Part shown: positions 4,295 through 5,520 of the stretch, one piece after another | How the letters are laid out: every line of letters starts with the position of its first letter | Position numbering within the stretch: the stretch's first letter is position 1 | NCBI GenBank assembly: GCA_020528935.1 | Contig: JAJDFU010000622.1 | Coordinates: 1-5,520, forward strand | Reading direction: 5' to 3' | From: Saprospiraceae bacterium | GTDB lineage: Bacteria; Bacteroidota; Bacteroidia; Chitinophagales; Saprospiraceae | DNA: 5,520 bases | Program-made: the position numbers and the translations under genes | Notes under the pieces: generated by a model | The model's input: only the letters and a program-made list of their open reading frames with translations | What the model was told of the DNA's origin: nothing | The model's database searches: none

Positions 4295-5520
4295 ATGAAG
4301 CATCTTGTACTCCTGCTCCTGTGGATGAGCATCTCGCAGGCGCCCCGTGCACAACAGTTGATCGATCTGGCATTCCTGGAATCCATTTCCCTGCAGGAGA
4401 TCCGGCTCCTCAACCCTTTTGCCCAGTACGGTTGCGATGCCTATCAGGTGCGCTATACGACCACGGACATCAACGGCCAGCTGGATACGGCTTCCGGAGC
4501 TCTTTTCCTTCCGGATGTAGGCGGGCAAGCCTATCCGCTGCTCATCTACCAGCACGGCACCCGGCGATCCAAATTTGATGTGGCTTCGAGGGGAGCGTTT
4601 GAGATCACGCCCTATGCCGCGGGCATGGGGTATATCGGACTCGCTCCCGATCTGCTCGGCTTCGGCGACAGCCGCGGCTTTCACCCCTATGTTCACGCGG
4701 CCTCCGAAGCCTCGGCCGCGATCGATATGTTGCTCGCAATAGCGGACTACCTCATCGAACAGGACATCCCCTACAACGATCAACTGTTCATCACCGGCTA
4801 TTCACAGGGCGGCCACTCGGGTGCAGCCCTGCACCGGGCCATTGAGGAAGGCCGGGCCGGGGATTTCAGCGTGACGGCCGCCGCTCACATGTCCGGACCG
4901 TACAGCATTTCCGGCATCATGGCCGAGCTCATCTTCGAGGACGATGAAGAGTATTTTTTTCCCGCTTTCTTTGGCAACGCCTTTCTCAGCTACAACGAAG
5001 TTTACGATTTGTACGACAGTACCCGCCAGGTATTCCGGCAGCCGTATGCCGATATGATCGACGCTTTCTATGCCAACTGGGAGAGCGGACTCAATTCGCT
5101 CGGATTTGACTTTTTAAACGAACAACTGAAGGACAGCCTGCGGGCCAGGGAAGGCGGGGTTTTTCTTTCCGCCCTGTTTCAGGACAGCATCCGGAACATC
5201 CTCGCCAATGAACCGGATCATCCGCTCAGTCAGGCCCTGCAGGATAACGACGTATTCGACTGGGCCCCACAGGCGCCCACCCGCCTCTATTACTGCCAGG
5301 CCGATGACCGGGTTCCGTTCACCAACAGCACCCTCGCCGATTCGGTGATGAATGCCGGGGGCGCTGCCAACACCCTGGCCATGGACGTAGGCCCCACCCT
5401 AGACCACGATGAATGCGTAATTCCGGCAGGTACACAGAGGATCCTATTCATCGCGGGTTTTCAGCAGACCAACACCAAGACGCAACCGGGCCGATACGCA
5501 CCAGTTAGCGCATATAAGAA
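4295..5520 (+). CDS. Secreted alpha/beta hydrolase (lipase/esterase), 3' end outside window
   Basis: The frame is open from ATG 4295 to the window end (408 codons), so the protein is incomplete. Residues 1-19 form a signal peptide: K2, hydrophobic LVLLLLW, and APRA before a likely cut at Ala19/Gln20. The hydrolase fold follows: HGT (87-89) as oxyanion-loop motif; nucleophile Ser170 in GYSQGGHSG (168-176); probable catalytic Asp337 in QADDRVPF (335-342); and His371 in LDHDECVIPA (369-378). All three triad residues are thus present. This arrangement matches secretory lipase-type hydrolases that cut carboxyl esters outside the cytoplasm; the exact substrate is unknown. Cys47, Cys334 and Cys374 could form disulfides. 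The fold seems to end near residue 395 (FIAGFQQ), and a Thr/Gln/Pro-containing stretch follows. That could be a linker to a further domain such as a type IX secretion signal, but none is visible. There is no Shine-Dalgarno, and the gene lies 252 bp past the GSCFA gene, so it is probably transcribed on its own. Confidence 0.9.
   Translation, partial: MKHLVLLLLWMSISQAPRAQQLIDLAFLESISLQEIRLLNPFAQYGCDAYQVRYTTTDINGQLDTASGALFLPDVGGQAYPLLIYQHGTRRSKFDVASRGAFEITPYAAGMGYIGLAPDLLGFGDSRGFHPYVHAASEASAAIDMLLAIADYLIEQDIPYNDQLFITGYSQGGHSGAALHRAIEEGRAGDFSVTAAAHMSGPYSISGIMAELIFEDDEEYFFPAFFGNAFLSYNEVYDLYDSTRQVFRQPYADMIDAFYANWESGLNSLGFDFLNEQLKDSLRAREGGVFLSALFQDSIRNILANEPDHPLSQALQDNDVFDWAPQAPTRLYYCQADDRVPFTNSTLADSVMNAGGAANTLAMDVGPTLDHDECVIPAGTQRILFIAGFQQTNTKTQPGRYAPVSAYK

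Noticed and set aside
4262..4783. Minus-strand open frame of 173 codons opposite the hydrolase
   Set aside because: The plus strand here encodes a signal peptide and a complete catalytic triad, so the minus frame is a shadow.

Overview
The window looks like a GC-rich member of the Bacteroidota, possibly a Saprospiraceae-type marine or freshwater lineage. The evidence is a GSCFA-family protein (a family typical of this phylum), a promoter of the Bacteroidota type (TTG, about 20 nt, TA-n-TTTG), no convincing Shine-Dalgarno before most starts, and a PaaD of the common form. The genus is an inference and is not proven by the sequence.

Layout. Bases 1-312 hold no supportable gene but start with a perfect 11-bp inverted repeat. 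Bases 313-778 (minus strand) are the wreck of a formylglycine-generating-enzyme/C-type-lectin-fold gene, with parts in at least two reading frames and an internal stop. Its last 100 bases look like the variable region of a diversity-generating retroelement (DGR) target. Bases 779-1015 are non-coding and hold a 14-bp direct repeat and a likely terminator. On the minus strand follow paaD (1016-1513), a terminator-like hairpin plus a degenerate 7/8-bp repeat array (1541-1652), and an unrecognised 444-aa gene (1657-2991). A 67-bp divergent gap with a good plus-strand promoter leads into the GSCFA gene (3059-4042, plus). A 252-bp gap with two hairpins follows, then a secreted alpha/beta hydrolase (4295 to the window end, plus, open at its 3' end).

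How the genes relate. paaD and the 444-aa gene point the same way, but a terminator-like hairpin lies between them, and no other phenylacetate gene is in the window, so paaD appears to stand apart from paaABCE. The GSCFA gene and the 444-aa gene are divergent and may share control. The hydrolase is probably a separate exported lipase or esterase. I see no tRNA, rRNA, CRISPR array or insertion sequence. The most interesting item is the decayed DGR-like target at the left edge: its template repeat and reverse transcriptase, if they exist, must lie outside the window.
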